From positions 2,543,008 to 2,607,007 of the forward strand of contig NZ_CP014480.1 in NCBI RefSeq assembly GCF_001580365.1: 64,000 nucleotides of DNA, written 5' to 3'. Under the pieces are notes generated by a model, which was not told the DNA's origin, searched no databases, and worked only from the letters and a program-made list of their open reading frames with translations. Positions 40,259 through 48,480 of the stretch are shown piece after piece; positions within the stretch are counted from its first letter, which is position 1; every line of letters begins with the position of its first letter. The stretch comes from Kocuria turfanensis. GTDB taxonomy: Bacteria > Actinomycetota > Actinomycetes > Actinomycetales > Micrococcaceae. Both the position numbers and the translations under genes were made by a program.

Positions 40259-41776
40259 TCAGCTGAGGATCAGGTTCGCCACGAACAGCAGCGGGATGGA
40301 TCCGGCCCACACCGCGGTGGTGATGCCGGACCAGCCGCGCAGGGCGTCCGTGCCCTGCAGGCCCGTGAAGCGGGTGACCACCCAGAAGTAGGAGTCGTTG
40401 AAGTAGCTGAAGACCATGGACCCGGCGGTGCATGCCAGGGCGGCGACGACGGGGTCGATGCCCAGCGTGGTCACCAGCGGCGCCGACACGGAGGCCGCGG
40501 TGATCATGGCGACCGTGCCGGAGCCCTGGGCGATGCGCACGAGCGTGGCGATCAGGAACGGCACGAGGAAGGCGGGCAGCGGGGTCGCGGCGATGGCCTC
40601 GGCCAGGGCGTCGCCCACCCCGGAGCTGCGGAGCACCTGGCCCAGCGCGCCGCCGGCGCCCGTGATGAGCAGGATGAGCCCGGCCGAGGCGGCGGCCTCG
40701 GCGAACCAGCCGTGCGCCTTGTTGCGCGGCGTCCACCGGGGCAGCAGGACGTAGAGGGCCAGCACCATGCCGATGATCAGGGCCACGACGGGGTTGCCGA
40801 TGAACGCGAAGGGGACGGCCCAGGCGGAGGGTTCGTACTCGTCGCCGCCGATGACGCCCTGGGCGTTCTGGTCGATGGCGCCCGTGACGGTGTTGAGGAT
40901 GATCAGCGCCAGCGGGATGAGCAGCGGCAGGGACGCGACGAACGCGCCCACCCGGTGCGGCTTGGCCCCGGCCGGCGGCTCGCCGAGGTCGACGGCGGGA
41001 TCGGCGGTGACCGGCTGCCGGGCCTCCTCGTCCAGGCCGTCCCGGAGCCCGGCGTCCGAGGTGCCGGCGCCCGAGGAGCCCGTCCCGGCGGCGGCGGACC
41101 CGCCCACGCCGGCGGCGGCCACGGTGCCGTAGACAGCCTCGCGCACGTGCTCCTCGACCCGCGGCTCGAGCTGGGGGCCGATCCAGCGCGCGTAGAGGAC
41201 CACCACGGGCAGCAGGATCACGGTGAAGACCAGGCCGCCGAGGATCAGCGCGCCGAGGTCCGCCCCGAGGATGCCGGCCACGGCCAGCGGGCCCGGGGTG
41301 GGCGGCACGAGGTGGTGGGTCAGGGTCATGCCGCAGCCCAGGGCGAGGGCGAGCGTCACGTAGCCGGCGCGCTTCACCCGGGCGATCGAGCGGGCCAGCG
41401 GGTTCATGATCACGTAGCCGGAGTCGCAGAACACCGGGATGGAGACCAGGGCGCCCACACTGCCCATCGCCCAGGGCTCGCGGCCGTGGCCGAAGACGCG
41501 CAGGAAGGCCAGCGCCAGGGCGTTGGCGGCGCCCGAGACCTCGAGGATCTTGCCGATGCCCACCCCGAGGCCGATCACGATCCCGATGGAGGCCAGGGTG
41601 TTGCCGAAGCCGGTGGTGATGGCGGCGACGATCTCGAGCACGGGCTGGCCCGCGACCAGACCTGTGACCAGCGCGGCGATGAGGAGGGCCACGAAGGCGT
41701 CCAGGCGGGTGCGCAGCACCAGGACGATGATGGTGGCGATGCCCAGGACCAGGGCCAGGAGGAGTTGGAGATCCAC
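40259..41776 (-). CDS. GntP-family gluconate:H+ symporter
   Basis: 505-aa permease of the GntP family, importing gluconate or a related sugar acid. About 12-14 membrane segments; family stretches GFGNTLASIGIVIGLGVGIGKILEVSGAA, VSIPVFCDSGYVIMNPLARSIA, LTHHLVPPTPGPLAVAGIL and CGSGTVAMITA-like QGSGTVAMITAASVSAP. The central loop (about 230-300) is long and Gly/Ala/Ser-rich, more than usual. GTG 41776 is preferred over the upstream ATG at 41866 because AAGGAG lies 10 nt before it and the upstream extension is hydrophilic. Divergent from a GntR regulator and SDR, its likely pathway partners. Confidence 0.9.
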   Translation of the reverse strand: MDLQLLLALVLGIATIIVLVLRTRLDAFVALLIAALVTGLVAGQPVLEIVAAITTGFGNTLASIGIVIGLGVGIGKILEVSGAANALALAFLRVFGHGREPWAMGSVGALVSIPVFCDSGYVIMNPLARSIARVKRAGYVTLALALGCGMTLTHHLVPPTPGPLAVAGILGADLGALILGGLVFTVILLPVVVLYARWIGPQLEPRVEEHVREAVYGTVAAAGVGGSAAAGTGSSGAGTSDAGLRDGLDEEARQPVTADPAVDLGEPPAGAKPHRVGAFVASLPLLIPLALIILNTVTGAIDQNAQGVIGGDEYEPSAWAVPFAFIGNPVVALIIGMVLALYVLLPRWTPRNKAHGWFAEAAASAGLILLITGAGGALGQVLRSSGVGDALAEAIAATPLPAFLVPFLIATLVRIAQGSGTVAMITAASVSAPLVTTLGIDPVVAALACTAGSMVFSYFNDSYFWVVTRFTGLQGTDALRGWSGITTAVWAGSIPLLFVANLILS

Positions 41777-41865
41777 GGTGATGCAGCTCCTTGCGGACGG
41801 TGGAGGACGCGCGGCGCCCGGGCAGCGGTGCCCGGTGCCGGGGAATTGACGGACGGAACGGTTCA

Positions 41866-41881
41866 TGTGAGGCTAATCACA
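41866..41881. promoter_or_regulatory. CRP/GlxR-like binding site
   Basis: TGTGAGGCTAATCACA is a perfect TGTGA-N6-TCACA palindrome, the consensus of CRP and actinobacterial GlxR. It covers the -10 of the permease promoter, so binding there would be expected to repress. Confidence 0.55.
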
Positions 41882-41898
41882 GATAAGACATCTGACAA
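41870..41898 (-). promoter_or_regulatory. Promoter of the gluconate-type permease
   Basis: Minus strand: -35 TTGTCA (41898-41893), 17-nt spacer, -10 TAGCCT (41875-41870), matching TTGNCA/TANNNT. Transcription would begin near 41863, giving a leader of about 87 nt. Confidence 0.55.
41880..41894. promoter_or_regulatory. Palindromic operator candidate for the adjacent GntR regulator
   Basis: CAGATAAGACATCTG, with 5-bp matching arms, lies in the spacer and -35 of the permease promoter. Likely site for the divergent FCD-type GntR regulator; inferred from position. Confidence 0.45.
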
Positions 41899-42097
41899 GG
41901 GGGTAGGGCCGCTGTGACATCGGAGACGTTCGTGCTCGGGGGCGGCACCACCGGCCGCCGCACCGTTCCCCGCCGGCCGGCGCGCACCCGCAGCGCTGCG
42001 CCGGACCTGGTCCGGGCGCCCGGCGCCGCCGGCACACTCGCGCGGACGGTGCCGGTCCCGGCGCAGCGGAGGGCGCCGGCTGCGGAGCGACGTGCCG

Positions 42098-42874
42098 ATG
42101 GCTAGGAAGTCGCTGGTCGAGTCGGTCGCGGAGGAGCTGCTCGAGCGCATCCTGCGCGGCGAGGTCGCCCCGCACGAGGCCCTGCCGCCGGAGGCGCAGA
42201 TCGCGAGGGAGCACGAGGTCAGCCGGCTCACCGTCCGGGAGGCGCTCAAGGCCCTGCAGGCGCAGAACATCGTCCAGGTCCGGCGCGGTCTCGGGACCTT
42301 CGTCAACCCGCCGGACGCGTGGACCGGTCTGGAGGCCATCCTCAAGGCGGCCTCCCGCGGCGTGGCCTCGAACCAGGTGGCCCTGCGGCTGCTGGAGGTC
42401 CGGCGCATGGTGGAGACCGGATCGGCGGAGCTGGCCGCCCAGCACGTGACCGAGGAGGACCTCGCCGCCATGGAGGCCGCCGTCCAGGAGCTGGAGCAGG
42501 CCCACGCTGCCCAGGACCTCGACGCCGTGACCGCCGCGGACATGGCCTTCCACGACGCCGTGCTGCGCGCCTCCGGCAACCCGTTCGTGCCCGTGCTGCT
42601 GGGCCAGCTCTCCCAGCTGCTCTACACCGAGCGGCGGGCCACCTCGGCCTTCCCGGAGGTCCAGCGCCACGCCATCCGGCACCACCGGCTGGTCCTGGCG
42701 GCCATCGCCTCCCGCGACCCCGCGGCCGCCCGCACGGCGATGGAGGAGCACCTCGACCAGACCTACGAGGACTACGAGCACTACATCGGCCGCCCGGCCG
42801 GCGCGGTCCCCGCACCCGACCACCCGACCCCGAACCCGAACCCGACCGACCAGCACAGCACAGGAGATGACTGA
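42098..42874 (+). CDS. GntR/FadR-family (FCD domain) transcriptional regulator
   Basis: 258 aa. N-terminal winged helix MARKSLVESVAEELLERILRGEVAPHEALPPEAQIAREHEVSRLTVREALKALQAQNIVQVRRGLGTFV, then an all-helical FCD ligand domain (about 85-225) with the metal-ligand pattern DMAFHDAVL and HHRLVLAAIASRD. C-terminal tail is Pro/Asn-rich and disordered. ATG 42098 taken rather than GTG 42092 on spacing from GGAG. The stop lies 1 nt before the SDR start, so both are one operon. Likely represses the divergent gluconate permease until a sugar acid is bound. Confidence 0.88.
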   Translation: MARKSLVESVAEELLERILRGEVAPHEALPPEAQIAREHEVSRLTVREALKALQAQNIVQVRRGLGTFVNPPDAWTGLEAILKAASRGVASNQVALRLLEVRRMVETGSAELAAQHVTEEDLAAMEAAVQELEQAHAAQDLDAVTAADMAFHDAVLRASGNPFVPVLLGQLSQLLYTERRATSAFPEVQRHAIRHHRLVLAAIASRDPAAARTAMEEHLDQTYEDYEHYIGRPAGAVPAPDHPTPNPNPTDQHSTGDD

Positions 42875-42875
42875 C

Positions 42876-43652
42876 ATGACCGAGACCCCTGCCTTCCCCG
42901 CCGAGCGCACCGCCGTGCTCACCGGCGCCGCCTCCGAGCGGGGCATCGGCCGCGCCGCCGCGGACCTGCTCGCGAGCCAGGGCTGGAGCGTGGCCATCCT
43001 GGACATCGACGGCGACGCGGCCGCCGAGGCCGCCCGGGACATCGCCGACCGGCACGGCGTGCCGGCGCTCGGGCTGCGCACCGACGTGTCCGACGAGGCC
43101 TCCGTGCACGAGGCCGTGGCCCGGGTGGAGGCCGAGCTGCCCGCGATCGTGGCCCTCGTGAACTGCGCCGGGATCAGCTCGCCCACCGACTTCATGGACG
43201 AGACCCGCGAGACCTGGGACCGGGTCTTCGCGATCAACATGACCGGCACGTTCCTGGTGACCCAGCGGGTCCTGGCCGGGATGATCGAGCGGAAGCTGGG
43301 CCGGGTGGTCAGCATCTCCTCGATCTCCGCCCAGCGCGGGGGCGGCACCTACTCCAAGTCCGCCTACAGCGCCTCCAAGGCCGCCATCATCGGCTTCACC
43401 CGGGCCGTGGCCCGCGAGATGGGCGAGCACGGGATCACGGTGAACTGCATCGCCCCCGGCCCCGTGGACACCGACATCATGGGCGGCACGCTGACCGAGG
43501 AGCGGAAGGCGGGAATGGCCAAGGACATCCTCGTGGGGCGGGTGGGCACCGTGCGGGACATGGCCGCCCTGCTCGCCTTCCTGGTCGGCGAGGACGCCGG
43601 CTACATCACCGCGGCGACCTACGACATCAACGGCGGGCTGCAGATCTCCTGA
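42876..43652 (+). CDS. SDR-family sugar-acid dehydrogenase-like oxidoreductase
   Basis: 258-aa short-chain dehydrogenase. Rossmann motif GAASERGIGRAA (19-30), NAG-type VNCAGIS, catalytic Ser in SISSISAQRGG and YSASK (Tyr/Lys), then PGPVDTDIMGG and a DINGGLQIS end. Closest in style to gluconate 5-dehydrogenase or 3-ketoacyl-reductase-like enzymes. ATG 42876 is used, since AGGAG is too close to ATG 42867. Co-transcribed with the GntR regulator and opposite the GntP-type permease, so a sugar-acid oxidation role is likely but not proven. Confidence 0.88.
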   Translation: MTETPAFPAERTAVLTGAASERGIGRAAADLLASQGWSVAILDIDGDAAAEAARDIADRHGVPALGLRTDVSDEASVHEAVARVEAELPAIVALVNCAGISSPTDFMDETRETWDRVFAINMTGTFLVTQRVLAGMIERKLGRVVSISSISAQRGGGTYSKSAYSASKAAIIGFTRAVAREMGEHGITVNCIAPGPVDTDIMGGTLTEERKAGMAKDILVGRVGTVRDMAALLAFLVGEDAGYITAATYDINGGLQIS

Positions 43653-43763
43653 TCCGCCGGAGTCCCCCGCCGGCGGCGGGGTGCGGCGCCGTCCGGACGG
43701 CCTCCGAGCGGCGCCGCCGCGCGGTCCAGGGGTCCCGCGCGGCCGAGGACACCGGCGCCGGCG

Positions 43764-44219
43764 TCAGGCCTCGGCGGCGGGGAGCATCGGCCGGTGCTCG
43801 TAGAAGGTCTGCAGCACCACGGTGGTGCGGGTGTTGACGGAGGCCGTGTGGCGGACCTCGTTGACGAGCGCCTCGAGCTCCTTGGGCGAGCCCACCCTGA
43901 CGAACAGCATGTAGGCGGCGTCCCCGGCCACCGAGTGGCAGGCCTCGATCGCCGTGAGCGGCTGGAGGAGCTCGGGGGCGTTGTCGGGCTGACGCGGATC
44001 GAGCGGGGTGATCTCGATGAACGCCGACAGCGGCTTGCCGACGGCCTCGGGGTCGAGGATCGCCTGGTAGCCGACGATCACACCGCTGCTCTCCAGCTTC
44101 CGCAGGCGCGCCTGCACGGCCGAGGTCGAGAGGCCGACCCGTTCGGAGAGCTGGGCGAGGGTGGCGCGCGGGTCGTGGGACACCTCGGTGGCCAGCCGTA
44201 CGTCGACAGGGTCGTCCAT
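43764..44219 (-). CDS. Lrp/AsnC-family regulator
   Basis: 151 aa. N-terminal helix-turn-helix (DPRATLAQLSERVGLSTSAVQARLRKLESSGVIVGYQAILDPEAVG) and C-terminal RAM ligand domain (ACHSVAGDAAYMLFVRVGS). Length is normal. ATG 44219. Divergent across 124 bp from the operon of the 476-aa protein, an SDR and a threonine-aldolase-like enzyme, so it most likely controls them in response to an amino acid. Direct repeats found between the two are candidate binding sites. Confidence 0.9.
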   Translation of the reverse strand: MDDPVDVRLATEVSHDPRATLAQLSERVGLSTSAVQARLRKLESSGVIVGYQAILDPEAVGKPLSAFIEITPLDPRQPDNAPELLQPLTAIEACHSVAGDAAYMLFVRVGSPKELEALVNEVRHTASVNTRTTVVLQTFYEHRPMLPAAEA

Positions 44220-44270
44220 GGCCCGAACGCTATCAGCTGCTCGGGACGCGAGGGTTGACAGACCCCCGAG

Positions 44271-44295
44271 TGCATGTGAATCTTCCTGCATGTGA
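44271..44295. repeat. Direct repeat TGCATGTGA x2 in divergent asnC region
   Basis: TGCATGTGA at 44271-44279 and 44287-44295, 16 bp apart, downstream of a TTGACA (44255-44260) and upstream of the 476-aa protein gene. Likely regulator sites, perhaps for the AsnC-type protein, whose oligomers bind repeated sites. Confidence 0.5.
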
Positions 44296-44343
44296 GCGGT
44301 ATCACCGTAATTTTTCCGCCGATTCGACGACAGGAGGGTTTCC

Positions 44344-45774
44344 ATGTCCACGTCATTGCAGACGGTGCCGGCCATCATCGGAGAGCCTGAGGTCGTGGAG
44401 GACGCCCGCGCCGTGGAGTCGGGCCCGGCGTGGCTGCGGCTGAAGGCTGCGGCCACCGCGCTGCAGGCCCTGCAGGTCACGGACGGGTCGGTCCCGGAGG
44501 CCTCCGACCACCCGGCGGCGCGCGAGCTCGTCGGGCGGATCGTGGCGTCGATCGCGGAACTGGCTCCACTGTTCCCGCACGACGCGGCGTACCTGGCGGC
44601 CCTGCCGGCCGACTTCGCCCGCTGGGCGGACGGGGGGTTCGGGGCACCGGACTTCCTGGACTCCCTCGTCGAGTTCCAGCCGCAGCAGCACCGGGTCGAC
44701 GGCCTCCGGCACCTCGTCGTGTTCCCGATGTACACCCAGAACGGCTCGGCGCACCGGTACGTCGAGGCCCTGATCGTCGAGGCGATCTGGCCCGAGTTCA
44801 TCGCCGCGCTCGAGGCCGGGCACTACGGCAACGACCTGTTCGTGTCCCTGCGGCTGATCGACTTCACCCCGGGGTACGCCACGAACTCGGCGGTGCTGTT
44901 CCCCGAGACGGTCGCCGTGCGGGAGACCCCGCGCTTCACCTGGGGAGCCATCTTCCAGGACCGCGAGGCGGCCCGCTACCGCCGTGTGGTCACCGCGGCC
45001 GCCGGCATCACCCAGCTGGACCTGCCCGGCGAGGCCGCGGCGCTGCTCGCCGACCAGGACCTGGCCGAGAAGACCTTCGTGATGTGGGACATGATCCACG
45101 ACCGCACGCACATGCGCGGCGATCTGCCGTTCGACCCCTTCATGATCAAGCAGCGGATGCCGTTCTTCCTGTACTCCCTGGAGGAGCTGCGCTGCGACCT
45201 GACGGCGTTCCGCGAGTCGGTCACCATCGAGCGCGCGCTCACCGCGCGCACGGCGGCCGGCGAGGAGCTCACCGCGCTCGAGGAGCAGACCCGCCGGCAC
45301 GGGAAGCTCGTGCAGTACGCGGTGATCTTCGACCGGATCTTCCGCTTCGCCATCACCGGGTCGCGGGTCCGCAACTACGACGGGCTGGGCGGGCAGCTGC
45401 TGTTCGCCTGGCTCCACCGCCGGCACGTGCTGCGGTGGCGCGACGTCGAGCTCAGCGTCGACTGGGACCGGGTCGCCGATGCGGTGGTCGAGCTCGGCGA
45501 CGCGATCGACCAGCTGTACTGGGAGTCGATCGACCGCCCGAAGACGGTGCACTGGCTGAAGGCCTACGAGCTCGTCGCCTCCGTGGTCACCCCGCACCCC
45601 GCCTCGGCCTGGGCGCAGGGGCTCCCGCGCGAGGTCCTCGCCGGGCCGCCGAAGGGGTACACGGACCTGGTGCTGGACGACGAGTTCCCGCTGTCGATGT
45701 TCTTCGAGGCGCTCGAGAAGAAGATGCGGGGCGTCATCGCCTCGACGACCGGCATCCGTGCCTCGGACGACTGA
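44344..45774 (+). CDS. Uncharacterised conserved protein (DUF6421-like), possible zincin-like fold
   Basis: 476 aa, cytoplasmic, no signal or membrane segment. I believe it belongs to the actinobacterial family called DUF6421; the number is from memory. It contains HLVVFPMYTQNGS, RLIDFTPGYATNSAVLFPETV and a striking block MWDMIHDRTHMRGDLPFDPF (H252, H256) followed 23 residues later by SLEELRCDLTAF (E280, E281, D285). HDxxH plus EExRxD resembles the HExxGH and EExRAE motifs of M49 dipeptidyl peptidase III; that is inference. ATG 44344 follows GGAGGG. First gene of an operon with an SDR and a PLP enzyme. Confidence 0.8.
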   Translation: MSTSLQTVPAIIGEPEVVEDARAVESGPAWLRLKAAATALQALQVTDGSVPEASDHPAARELVGRIVASIAELAPLFPHDAAYLAALPADFARWADGGFGAPDFLDSLVEFQPQQHRVDGLRHLVVFPMYTQNGSAHRYVEALIVEAIWPEFIAALEAGHYGNDLFVSLRLIDFTPGYATNSAVLFPETVAVRETPRFTWGAIFQDREAARYRRVVTAAAGITQLDLPGEAAALLADQDLAEKTFVMWDMIHDRTHMRGDLPFDPFMIKQRMPFFLYSLEELRCDLTAFRESVTIERALTARTAAGEELTALEEQTRRHGKLVQYAVIFDRIFRFAITGSRVRNYDGLGGQLLFAWLHRRHVLRWRDVELSVDWDRVADAVVELGDAIDQLYWESIDRPKTVHWLKAYELVASVVTPHPASAWAQGLPREVLAGPPKGYTDLVLDDEFPLSMFFEALEKKMRGVIASTTGIRASDD

Positions 45775-45777
45775 GCG

Positions 45778-46461
45778 ATGACCGATCTGACCGGCCGCAC
45801 CGTGCTGATCGCCGGCGCGACCAGCGCCTCCGGTCTGGCGGCGACGCGTGCCCTGACCGCCGCCGGGGCCCGCGTCGTCGCCACGGGCCGCAGCGCCGGG
45901 AAGCTCGCGCCGCTCGCCGCCCTGGGGGCTCGCGTGGACGCGCTGGACCTCGCGGACGAGCACGCGGTGCTCGCGCTGTCCCGCCGGCTGCGCCACGACG
46001 GGATGCCGATCGACGGGCTCCTCCACCTCGTCGGCGGCTGGCGGGGCGGCGGCGGGCTCGCCGGGCAGACGGAGGACGACTACCGCGCGCTGGAGCCCTC
46101 GTTCTCCGCGCTGCGGCACCTGAGCCGGGCCTTCGACGAGGACCTGCGGGCCTCACCGGCGGGCCGGCTGGCGATCGTGTCCTCGACCGCGGTCGCCCGC
46201 CCCCTGGCGGGCGGCGCCAACTACGCCGCGGTCAAGGCCGCCGGCGAGGCGTGGACCCGGGCGGTGGCCCACGGATACGCGAGGTCGGCCCGCGAGGCCG
46301 GCGCCCCGCTGCGTGCCGCGGCCGTGATCTTCCGGGTGCAGGCCCTGGCCGGCCTGGAGGATCGTCTCGCCGCGGCCTACGCCGGGCTGTGGGACGCCGA
46401 GGCCGCGGCACTGAACGACTCGACGATCGAACTCGCGCAGGAAGGACGAAGCACCCCATGA
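45778..46461 (+). CDS. SDR-family oxidoreductase
   Basis: 227-aa short-chain dehydrogenase. Nucleotide motif LIAGATSASGLAATRAL (10-26), LLHLVGGWRGGGGLAG, catalytic SIVSSTAVARPL-type segment with Ser, and NYAAVKAAGEAWTRAVAH (Tyr-Lys). Shorter than usual by about 20 residues at the substrate loop. ATG 45778 lies 3 nt after the upstream stop, and its own end overlaps the start of the PLP-enzyme gene (ATGA). Probably works on the same metabolite as its neighbours, a hydroxy- or keto-amino compound; unproven. Confidence 0.87.
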   Translation: MTDLTGRTVLIAGATSASGLAATRALTAAGARVVATGRSAGKLAPLAALGARVDALDLADEHAVLALSRRLRHDGMPIDGLLHLVGGWRGGGGLAGQTEDDYRALEPSFSALRHLSRAFDEDLRASPAGRLAIVSSTAVARPLAGGANYAAVKAAGEAWTRAVAHGYARSAREAGAPLRAAAVIFRVQALAGLEDRLAAAYAGLWDAEAAALNDSTIELAQEGRSTP

Positions 46462-47543
46462 CCAGGCTGCACGACACGGAGCTGCGGGGATTCGCCTCCG
46501 ACAACTACTCCGGGGTCCACCCGGAGGTGCTCGACGCCCTGGCCGAGGCCAACGGCGGCCACCAGGTCGCCTACGGCGAGGACGTCTACACGGCGAAGCT
46601 GCAGGAGGTGATCGTGCGGCACTTCGGCGAGGGCGCGTCGGTGTGGCCGGTCTTCAACGGCACGGGCGCCAACGTCGTCGGCCTCCAGTCGATGCTCCCG
46701 CGCTGGGGCGCCGTGATCTGCGCGGACACGGCGCACATCCACGTCGACGAGGGCGGTGCGCCCGAGAAGTCCGCCGGCCTCAAGCTGCTGCCCGTGCCCA
46801 CGGCGGACGGCAAGCTCACGCCCGAGGGGATCGCCGCGGAGGCCTGGGGCTGGGGGGACGAGCACCGCGCCCAGCCGCTCGTCGTCCACCTCACCCAGTC
46901 CACCGAGCTCGGCACCCTGTACACGCCGGACGAGATCCGGGCCGTCGCGGACCACGCGCACGCGCAGGGCATGTCCGTCCACCTGGACGGGGCCCGGCTC
47001 TCGAACGCGGCGGCCGCCCTCGGCCTGCCCCTGCGCGCCTTCACCACCGACGTCGGCGTCGACGTGCTCAGCCTCGGCGGCACCAAGAACGGGGCGCTGG
47101 GCGCCGAGGCGGTGGTGGTCCTGAACCGGGCCGCGTCCCAGGGGCTGGTCTACCTGCGGAAGCACCAGATGCAGCTCGCGTCGAAGATGCGCTTCGTCTC
47201 GGCCCAGCTGCTGGCGCTCCTGGACGGGGACCTGTACCTGCGCACCGCCGGCCATGCGAACGCGATGGCCCGGCGCCTGCGCGACGGCATCGAGGCGGGC
47301 ATCGCCGACGGGTCGATGCCCGGCGTCGCCTTCACCCAGCAGACCCAAGTGAACGCCGTCTTCGCCGTCCTGCCCGACGGCGTCGCCGACCGCCTCCGCC
47401 GGCGCTTCCGGTTCTACGACTGGGACGCCGCGACGGGCGAGGTGCGCTGGGTGTGCAGCTTCGACACCACGGCCGAGGACGTCGACGCCTTCGTGGCGGC
47501 CCTCCGGTCCGAGCTCGCGGCCGAGCCGCAGGTGGTGGCATAG
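46458..47543 (+). CDS. Threonine-aldolase / beta-eliminating lyase family PLP enzyme
   Basis: 361-aa fold-type I PLP enzyme of the low-specificity threonine aldolase group. Starts ELRGFASDNYSGVHPEVLDALAEAN, has FNGTGANVVGLQSML (PLP phosphate loop), HLDGARLSNAAAALG (Asp and Arg for PLP ring) and the Schiff-base Lys210 in SLGGTKNGALGAE. All catalytic parts are intact. ATG overlaps the previous stop. It could cleave a 3-hydroxy amino acid to glycine and an aldehyde or catalyse a beta-elimination; the unusual operon with an uncharacterised protein suggests a special substrate. Confidence 0.88.
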   Translation: MTRLHDTELRGFASDNYSGVHPEVLDALAEANGGHQVAYGEDVYTAKLQEVIVRHFGEGASVWPVFNGTGANVVGLQSMLPRWGAVICADTAHIHVDEGGAPEKSAGLKLLPVPTADGKLTPEGIAAEAWGWGDEHRAQPLVVHLTQSTELGTLYTPDEIRAVADHAHAQGMSVHLDGARLSNAAAALGLPLRAFTTDVGVDVLSLGGTKNGALGAEAVVVLNRAASQGLVYLRKHQMQLASKMRFVSAQLLALLDGDLYLRTAGHANAMARRLRDGIEAGIADGSMPGVAFTQQTQVNAVFAVLPDGVADRLRRRFRFYDWDAATGEVRWVCSFDTTAEDVDAFVAALRSELAAEPQVVA

Positions 47544-47659
47544 CCCCGGCGCCGCCGTGCGGGGGCCGGGCACCGAGGGCGGGGACGGCGCTCACCTGCG
47601 TCCCGCCGCCGTCGGGCACCCCGCCGGCCGTCCTCGAGCGCCGTCCTCATCCGCCGTCC

Positions 47660-48391
47660 TCAGCCGCCGTCGAGGAGCTGGCGCAGGGTCAGGGCGTTGC
47701 GCACGGCGTGGCCGTGGCCGTCGTTGTTGAAGTAGGCGTAGACCTCGTGCCCGGCCCGGTCCCACTCGCGGATCCGCTCCGCCCACCACGCCAGGTCCGC
47801 GTCCGGGTAGGACCCGGCGTACAGGTGGTGGTGGTCCGGGCCGTGGAAGCGGACGTAGACCACCGGGGCGGTGGCCTCCAGGACGCAGGGCAGCCCCGCC
47901 CCGCTCATGACGCAGTAGGCCGCGCCGTGCCGGCGCAGGAGCGCGAACACCTCCGGGTGCACCCAGCTGTCGTGGCGGAACTCCACGGCCACCTGGATCC
48001 AGTCCGGCAGCGCGGCCAGGAACCAGTCCAGCCGGGCGTCGTCACGGGCGTGGGTGGGGGCGAGCTGCACCAAGAGCACGCCCCGCCGGTCCCGCAGCTC
48101 GTGCCAGGACGCGGCGATGCGCCGCGCCCAGGTCTCCGGCGCGTAGAGCCTCTTGGCGTGCGTCAGGCCGCGGGGCGCCTTCACCGACATCCGGAAGCCC
48201 GGCGGCAGGCGCCGGTTCCACCCGGCGAAGGTGCTCTCGCGCGGCCACCGGTAGAAGCTCGCGTTGAGCTCCACGGTGGAGAAGACCTCGGCGTAGCGCG
48301 CCAGGCGCCCGGCCCGGGGCGTGCCCGTCGGATAGAGGACGTGCTCCCAGTGGTCGTAGCTCCACCCGGAGGTGCCGATGTGCCAGCCCAT
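47660..48391 (-). CDS. DUF72 family protein
   Basis: 243-aa TIM-barrel-like protein of the widespread DUF72 family, function unknown. Typical features: WHIGTSGWSYDHWEHVLYP at the start, YAEVFSTVELNASFYRWP, FRMSVKAPRGLTHAKRL, VAVEFRHDSWVHPEVFALLRRHG and AYFNNDGHGHAVRNAL at the end. ATG 48391. The barrel resembles endonuclease-IV-like folds, but no activity has been agreed. Downstream neighbour on the right is an aldo-keto reductase in the same direction with 89 nt between. Confidence 0.9.
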   Translation of the reverse strand: MGWHIGTSGWSYDHWEHVLYPTGTPRAGRLARYAEVFSTVELNASFYRWPRESTFAGWNRRLPPGFRMSVKAPRGLTHAKRLYAPETWARRIAASWHELRDRRGVLLVQLAPTHARDDARLDWFLAALPDWIQVAVEFRHDSWVHPEVFALLRRHGAAYCVMSGAGLPCVLEATAPVVYVRFHGPDHHHLYAGSYPDADLAWWAERIREWDRAGHEVYAYFNNDGHGHAVRNALTLRQLLDGG

Positions 48392-48429
48392 CCGCCCACG
48401 CTATCCCGGTGCCGCGGCCGGTCCCGCCG

Positions 48430-48473
48430 CGTCGTCGTCGGGTCCGTCCCCGGGGCCGGGCACGACGACGACG
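48430..48473 (-). terminator. Possible hairpin terminator after aldo-keto reductase
   Basis: 11-bp arms of CGTCGTCGTCG / CGACGACGACG (48430-48440, 48463-48473) with a 22-nt GC-rich loop, just past the aldo-keto reductase stop at 48481. Trinucleotide-repeat content weakens the case. Confidence 0.4.
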
Positions 48474-48480
48474 GGCCCGG

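Larger units (their letters stand above)
41777..42097. other. Divergent gntP-type / gntR regulatory region (321 bp)
   Basis: No credible gene. The first 125 bp hold the permease leader, promoter and two operator candidates (listed separately). The part from 41915 to 42080 is very GC-rich with Arg/Pro-coding noise on the plus strand and nothing recognisable; the regulator's promoter must lie here. Confidence 0.5.

Noticed and set aside
41914..42105. 63-codon frame in the gntP/gntR divergent region
   Set aside because: Arg/Pro/Ala-rich with no ribosome site, and it overlaps the start of the GntR gene.
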